From positions 1-35,327 of IMG/VR virus record IMGVR_UViG_3300046010_003447: a stretch of DNA of 35,327 nt; one strand, 5' to 3'. The DNA is from a virus. The notes beneath the pieces were generated by a model. The model saw nothing but the letters and a program-made list of their open reading frames with translations. It did no database searches and was not told the DNA's origin. Positions 31,464 to 35,327 of this stretch are shown piece after piece; position 1 is the first letter of the stretch, and the number at the start of each line of letters is the position of its first letter. The position numbers and the translations under genes were made by a program.

Positions 31464-32072
31464 ATGAATGTATTAGAATTGTTTGCCGGAAGCCGCTCTA
31501 TTGGTAATGCGGCTAAAGAATTAGGTTATAATGTTTATTCATCGGATATAAACAATTTTAAAGACATAGATTATGTAATTAATGTTTTAGACTTTGACTA
31601 TAATAAGGTACCTTTTAAGCCGGATATTATATGGGCATCGCCTCCATGTACGGGCTTTAGTGTTGCTGCTATTGGTAGGAATTGGAACCATGATAAAACG
31701 CCTAAAACTGATAGCGCAAGGTTAGGTATTGAATTAGTTAAAAAGACTATTGAAATAATTAACTACTATAAACCTAAGTTTTGGTTTATGGAAAACCCTA
31801 GAGGTATGTTAAGAAAGCTAGATATTGTTAAAGACTTTAAAATTAATACTATTACTTATTGTCAATATGGTGATGCGAGAATGAAGCCTACTGATATTTG
31901 GAATAATAGTAATTTATGGCAATCAAAACCAATGTGCAAAAATGGTGATACTTGTCATGTTTCGGCACCTAGGGGAAGTAGAACTGGAACCCAAGGATTA
32001 AAAGATGCTTACGAAAGGTCTAAAATACCAAACGAATTATGTATTGAAATTTTAAAAAGTTGTATTAAATAA
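31464..32072 (+). CDS. Compact C5-cytosine DNA methyltransferase
   Basis: A 202-residue C5-type methyltransferase. Motif I is LELFAGSRSIG (4-14), motif IV is ASPPCTGFS with catalytic Cys62, motif VI is MENPRG (109-114), and the motif VIII-like part is CQYGDARMKPTDIW (133-146). The C-terminal SKIPNELCIEI fits motif X. At about 200 residues it is far shorter than bacterial enzymes (over 300) and lacks an obvious target recognition domain. It has no restriction enzyme next to it. It could protect phage DNA from host restriction. Its base composition is more AT-rich than that of the primase gene, a sign of transfer. Confidence 0.85.
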   Translation: MNVLELFAGSRSIGNAAKELGYNVYSSDINNFKDIDYVINVLDFDYNKVPFKPDIIWASPPCTGFSVAAIGRNWNHDKTPKTDSARLGIELVKKTIEIINYYKPKFWFMENPRGMLRKLDIVKDFKINTITYCQYGDARMKPTDIWNNSNLWQSKPMCKNGDTCHVSAPRGSRTGTQGLKDAYERSKIPNELCIEILKSCIK

Positions 32073-32089
32073 ACAAAAACAAAACACAC

Positions 32090-32230
32090 ATGAAAAAAGA
32101 AACACGCGGCCGTAAAGCCCTACCCGAAAAGGAAAAAAAGAAACCATTATACATAATGGTAAAACAAAAGTTTATTAAAGAAGTACACCCAAAACTTAAA
32201 GAACTTGAGAGAGAGTATTCTACAAAGTAA
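32090..32230 (+). CDS. Small basic protein, 46 aa
   Basis: A 46-residue protein: MKKETRGRKALPEKEKKK, then LYIMVKQKFIKEV and LKELEREYSTK. The RGRKALPEKEKK element resembles an AT-hook-like or Rep-linker motif, and the rest could form a helix that packs on DNA. Short proteins with a KK.GR...EK.K start are common near phage replication genes. It overlaps the VRR-NUC gene by 26 bases, which supports coupled translation. Confidence 0.6.
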   Translation: MKKETRGRKALPEKEKKKPLYIMVKQKFIKEVHPKLKELEREYSTK

Positions 32231-32459
32231 AGTGATCCGACATTTTGAGTTGCTAGGCTGGTACGTAGTTAAAATAATACAATGCAACAAGAACGGCATG
32301 CCCGACCTTATGCTGCTTAAAGATGGCAAGACATTCTTTATAGAATGCAAGGCCGAGAAAGGTAGACTAAGTGAGTTGCAAAAGTACCGGCATGAGCAAC
32401 TACAAGAACTAGGATTTGAGGTACGAACAATTTATAAAATGCAAGAACTTAACCAATGA
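32205..32459 (+). CDS. VRR-NUC domain nuclease
   Basis: An 84-residue VRR-NUC nuclease with TTG start at 32205: MRESILQSKVIRHFELLGWYVVK.. is the family's normal beginning. The active site is GMPDLMLL (Asp34), FFIECKAEKGRLSELQ (Glu47, Lys49, Gln59). VRR-NUC proteins cut branched DNA, for example as Holliday junction resolvases, and often travel with SNF2-like helicases, one of which is encoded at 26471. It overlaps the primase start by 4 bases (ATGA). Confidence 0.88.
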   Translation: MRESILQSKVIRHFELLGWYVVKIIQCNKNGMPDLMLLKDGKTFFIECKAEKGRLSELQKYRHEQLQELGFEVRTIYKMQELNQ

Positions 32460-34936
32460 TTAAAGCTGCCAACTATTACACAAAGCAAGGATTCTCCGTT
32501 ATACCAATAGGAGAAAATAAGCGTGCCGTTTTTCCTTGGACGGAGTTTCAATCGTCTATTATGGACGATGCAACTATTAAGGCCCAGTTCACAAATGATC
32601 GTTGCAAGAACATTGCTATCATCGGTGGCGGTGTTTCGGGTGGCCTTGAAATTATTGACGTTGATCTTAAGTACGACGTAAGCGGTAACCTTTGGGATAG
32701 ACTTAAAGATGCCCTAACGGATCTTATGCCACTACTTTACGTGGTGCGTACTAAGTCCGGGGGCTACCATCTTTACTACCGCTGCGAACTTGTAGAGGGC
32801 AATCAAAAGCTAGCCATGCGTCACGCTACTAAAGATGAACTAAGCGAAACACCACACGCCAAGGAAATAGTTTTAATAGAAACTAGAGGCGAGGGCGGCT
32901 ATGTCCTAGCACCGCCATCCGAAGGGTACACCAAAGAACGTGAGTTTAAGGTTAACACAATAACGCTAGAGCAACGCGACTCAATACTATCTATATGCCG
33001 TAGTTTTAACGAGGTTGTCAAAGAGGTGCGTGCGCAAGTAGTGGCAGACTCCGAAGCCTACGCCACAACGCCCTGGGATGATTACAACGCCAAGTGCGAC
33101 GTCGTAGCTTTACTTGAGGCTAACGGCTGGACGTGGATAGAAACTAGAGGCGAGCGTGACTTTCTTAAGCGTCCTGGTAAGACCGACTCACATATAAGCG
33201 CAGACTATCATAAAGGCCTCGGCTTGTTTAAAGTCTTTAGCACAAGCACGCAGTTTGAGACCGGCCGAGGTTATAAACCTTTTGCCATCTATGCAATGCT
33301 TGAACATAACGGCAACTTTAGCCAGGCTGCTAAGCAACTTATTAAAGACGGCTACGGCGAAGGACGCAACAAAGTTAGCACGAACATAAAAAAAGATTAC
33401 CTAGGCAAAAAAGACGAAGGCATTGACTCCGAAAATATCGCAGCATTTATAAGTCAAAAACATAAGCTAGATATTAACAAGGCAAAGCAATTAGTGACCG
33501 ACCTAGATAATGATACACAAACCGAACTGCTTAGCTTTTGGTCAGTTACCAAAGGTGTTATTGCAATAGATCGTTATAAGCTTATAAACCTTTTAAGTTC
33601 GGAGGGTGGCTTTTACTTATACTACTATGACAAAAAGCTTAACTATCAATTAGTACGTATCGTTGATAACTTTGTGAGCGATACTAACATGGAGCAGATT
33701 AAAAAGTTTTTGATTAATTACATAGACTCTATTCCTTATGATAACTTTGACGGCATCAATAAGAACCGACTACGTGAAATAATCTATAAGGGAGCCGACG
33801 CATATTTTAATAAGGGCCTTTTTGAGTTTATGACTAACGTAGAACTTAAACTACTTAAGCATACTAAAGACTCCGCTTACTATCCATTCCTTAATGGCGT
33901 GGTGCATGTAACCAAGAACAAAAAAGAACTGCTTAAATATGGCGCTATTAACATGCACGTATGGCGTGACCAAGTGATACCATACGAAATTAATATAGAC
34001 CAGGACTTAGACCTTAACAACGTAGCTTACCTTAAGTTTATAGAAAAGATAAGCAACGACGAAGCCGCACGAACTGAATATACTAAGTCTTTAATAGGTT
34101 ACCTTTTACACACCTATAAAGATCCTACAAAATCTTATGCAGTTATCCTAGCCGAAGAGACCGAAGACGAAGCCGAAGGTGGCGGCGCTGGTAAAGGCTT
34201 ATTCTTTAAGGCAATAGGTAAGCTAATAAACTTAGTGTCTATTGATGGCAAGAACTTTAAGCTTGACAAGTCCTTTGCATTTCAAAGAGTAGAGTTAAGC
34301 ACGCAACTAATAGTCATAGAAGATTGCCGTAAGAACGTAGACTTTGAAGGTTTTTATAGTAAGATAACCGAAGGCGTAACCATAGAGAAAAAGAACAAAG
34401 ACGAAATATATATAGGATATGAAGATGCACCTAAGTTTGGATTTACTACCAATTACACTATAAACTATTCCGGAGGTCACGGCAAGCGTAGAGTTAAGGT
34501 GCTAGAGTTTAGCAACTTTTTTAACCATAACAATACACCTTTAGATTTCTTTGGGGGCAAGGCTATGTTTAGCAATGACTGGGATCGTGACGAATGGAAT
34601 AGGTTTTATAACTTTATGATTGACTCGGTGCAAAACTACCTACTAAACGGAATACCTAAAATAGATAATAGTCAAACTATTAATCGTAAGAATATTAAGC
34701 TTAACTTTGGCGAGGACTTTCTTGACTATTTTGAATTAATAGAGTTTGATAAGTGGCTAGAGTTTGGCAATGAGTACTTAAACTTTTTAAACACTAACGA
34801 CCTAGAGAAAAAAGATTATAGTCAAATAAAGTTTAAGAAAGCACTCAAGGTAGCTGCGGACATATTTACTTTAAACCTAATAACTAGACGAAACACTCAA
34901 AATAATAACAAAAATGAATTTAAAATTCTTGCTTGA
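32456..34936 (+). CDS. Primase-polymerase/SF3-like helicase fusion
   Basis: An 826-residue replication protein. The N-terminal AEP primase-polymerase has EIIDVDLK (Asp68 and Asp70), SGGYHLYY (101-108) and ETRGEGGYVLAPPS (142-155). The middle part has a helical, less conserved region. The C-terminal SF3-like ATPase has Walker A GGGAGKG (575-581), Walker B LIVIEDCR (618-625), a sensor Asn in FGFTTNY (661-667), and GKRRVKVLEF with an arginine finger (from 676). It likely primes and unwinds phage DNA. The iteron region begins about 50 bases downstream. Confidence 0.9.
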   Translation: MIKAANYYTKQGFSVIPIGENKRAVFPWTEFQSSIMDDATIKAQFTNDRCKNIAIIGGGVSGGLEIIDVDLKYDVSGNLWDRLKDALTDLMPLLYVVRTKSGGYHLYYRCELVEGNQKLAMRHATKDELSETPHAKEIVLIETRGEGGYVLAPPSEGYTKEREFKVNTITLEQRDSILSICRSFNEVVKEVRAQVVADSEAYATTPWDDYNAKCDVVALLEANGWTWIETRGERDFLKRPGKTDSHISADYHKGLGLFKVFSTSTQFETGRGYKPFAIYAMLEHNGNFSQAAKQLIKDGYGEGRNKVSTNIKKDYLGKKDEGIDSENIAAFISQKHKLDINKAKQLVTDLDNDTQTELLSFWSVTKGVIAIDRYKLINLLSSEGGFYLYYYDKKLNYQLVRIVDNFVSDTNMEQIKKFLINYIDSIPYDNFDGINKNRLREIIYKGADAYFNKGLFEFMTNVELKLLKHTKDSAYYPFLNGVVHVTKNKKELLKYGAINMHVWRDQVIPYEINIDQDLDLNNVAYLKFIEKISNDEAARTEYTKSLIGYLLHTYKDPTKSYAVILAEETEDEAEGGGAGKGLFFKAIGKLINLVSIDGKNFKLDKSFAFQRVELSTQLIVIEDCRKNVDFEGFYSKITEGVTIEKKNKDEIYIGYEDAPKFGFTTNYTINYSGGHGKRRVKVLEFSNFFNHNNTPLDFFGGKAMFSNDWDRDEWNRFYNFMIDSVQNYLLNGIPKIDNSQTINRKNIKLNFGEDFLDYFELIEFDKWLEFGNEYLNFLNTNDLEKKDYSQIKFKKALKVAADIFTLNLITRRNTQNNNKNEFKILA

Positions 34937-35036
34937 ATTTGACAAATGGCTTAAGAAAAACCCTCAAGGGGGCATTTTCATACACGATATACTTAATTTG
35001 CGAGTTTCAATACGCGATTTGACAAATCGTAACTAA
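34914..35036 (+). CDS. Small ORF, 40 aa, in the origin region
   Basis: A 40-residue reading frame (MNLKFLLEFDKWLKKNPQGG .. ending RDLTNRN) that overlaps the end of the primase gene by 23 bases. It contains EFDKWL, which also occurs near the primase C-terminus (IEFDKWLEF). The frame covers one iteron copy and both palindromes, so it may be coincidental. If real, it is a small helical protein made with the primase. Confidence 0.4.
   Translation: MNLKFLLEFDKWLKKNPQGGIFIHDILNLRVSIRDLTNRN
34937..35029. repeat. Two identical 11-bp palindromes
   Basis: ATTTGACAAAT occurs at 34937-34947 and 35017-35027, 80 bases apart. The second is extended to a 15-base palindrome, CGATTTG-A-CAAATCG, at 35015-35029. 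They flank an iteron copy and may be binding sites for a dimeric initiator or repressor. Confidence 0.5.
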
Positions 35037-35080
35037 TTGATATTCAATAGTAAATACTCAATATACTCAATATACTTAAT
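34989..35080 (+). repeat. Iterons ATACTYAAT
   Basis: The 9-mer ATACTCAAT occurs twice in tandem at 35054-35071, followed directly by ATACTTAAT at 35072-35080. A variant ATATTCAAT lies at 35040-35048 and another ATACTTAAT at 34989-34997. This clustered direct array next to the primase gene is typical of replication origins or of multi-copy operator arrays. Confidence 0.7.
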
Positions 35081-35095
35081 TTATTTAACTTTTAA

Positions 35096-35107
35096 GGGGG
35101 GGGGGGG
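35096..35107 (+). other. Twelve-G homopolymer tract
   Basis: An unbroken run of 12 G in a very AT-rich stretch, between the iterons and the terminal repeat. It may be a structural element (G-quadruplex-prone, packaging or replication block) or a sequencing artefact. Confidence 0.85.
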
Positions 35108-35112
35108 TAAAA

Positions 35113-35327
35113 TAAATAAAAAGGAATAGGGTATAGATAAAACACCTAAAAATCAAGTATATTAAGTATATTGCGTAACAAGTATTGATAATGAACAACT
35201 TAGATAAAAATAAAATTATTGAATATTTATACAACCATGTAGATATTAACCGGCTTATTAATTCAGTTGATCCGGAGCATCTAAGAGACGATTTAAAGCA
35301 AGAGATGGCCTTAGCCTTACTATCTAT
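35113..35327. repeat. Terminal direct repeat, right copy
   Basis: This copy equals 1-215 except G at 35203 in place of C at 91. It contains the upstream region and the first part of the sigma-like gene. Confidence 0.95.
35191..35327 (+). CDS. Sigma-like gene, truncated second copy
   Basis: The first 137 bases of the gene at 79, cut off by the window end. It encodes Asp instead of His at residue 5. On a circular genome this is the same gene as the one at the left end. Confidence 0.85.
   Translation, partial: MNNLDKNKIIEYLYNHVDINRLINSVDPEHLRDDLKQEMALALLS

Noticed and set aside
34939-35024. Two TTGACA hexamers resembling sigma-70 -35 boxes
   Set aside because: They are parts of the ATTTGACAAAT palindromes; no good -10 follows, and Bacteroidota use a different promoter consensus.
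1-35327. Temperate phage or prophage
   Set aside because: No integrase, recombinase, excisionase or CI-like repressor was recognised. Absence of homology does not exclude unusual systems.
1-35327. CRISPR arrays, tRNA genes or insertion sequences
   Set aside because: No regularly spaced palindromic repeats, no cloverleaf-like sequences and no transposase motifs were noticed; the gaps between genes are too short. tRNA search was by eye only.

Overview
The window is a complete genome of a tailed, siphovirus-like phage of a Bacteroidota host. The last 215 bases (35113-35327) repeat the first 215 with one mismatch, so the unique unit is about 35,112 bp and the contig closes on itself. The host call rests on AT-rich DNA, several boxes matching the Bacteroidota promoter consensus TAnnTTTG, almost no Shine-Dalgarno sequences, and protein families typical of Bacteroidota phages. 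I see no integrase, excisionase or classical repressor, so nothing argues for lysogeny.

Layout. 79-3451 (+): a sigma-like protein, small proteins, and a sugar-modifying cassette (GT-B glycosyltransferase, hexapeptide-repeat acyltransferase, GT-A glycosyltransferase). 3442-5026: small and large terminase. 5046-11691: tail genes, including a probable tail chaperone with a -1 frameshift, a distal-tail-like protein, a baseplate/hub protein with long mucin-like threonine repeats, and a third glycosyltransferase directly behind it. 11698-20204: tape measure, prohead protease, scaffold-like protein, major capsid, tail tube, portal fused to a MuF-like domain, and connectors. 20204-23809: a 1201-residue tail fibre with a C-terminal self-processing chaperone. 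23836-25255: a lysis cassette of small membrane proteins, a probable single-chain (unimolecular) spanin and an M15 peptidase.

The strand then switches. 31352 down to 25242 (-) is the early/replication block: SSB-like protein, PD-(D/E)XK nuclease, DEDDy exonuclease with zinc ribbon, DUF3310 protein, HExxH mini-protein, methyltransferase, SF2 helicase, small membrane proteins, a zinc-ribbon protein and a DnaA-domain-IV-like protein. Divergent promoters at about 31386 and 31440 separate it from a rightward replication arm: compact C5-cytosine methyltransferase, small basic protein, VRR-NUC nuclease and primase-polymerase/SF3 helicase. Downstream of the primase lie tandem 9-bp iterons, paired palindromes and a 12-G run, a good candidate for the replication origin or packaging region.

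Most worth a second look: the mucin-like tail protein paired with an adjacent glycosyltransferase, the frameshifted tail chaperone, the probable single-chain spanin, the iteron/poly-G junction, and the unusual order of structural genes.
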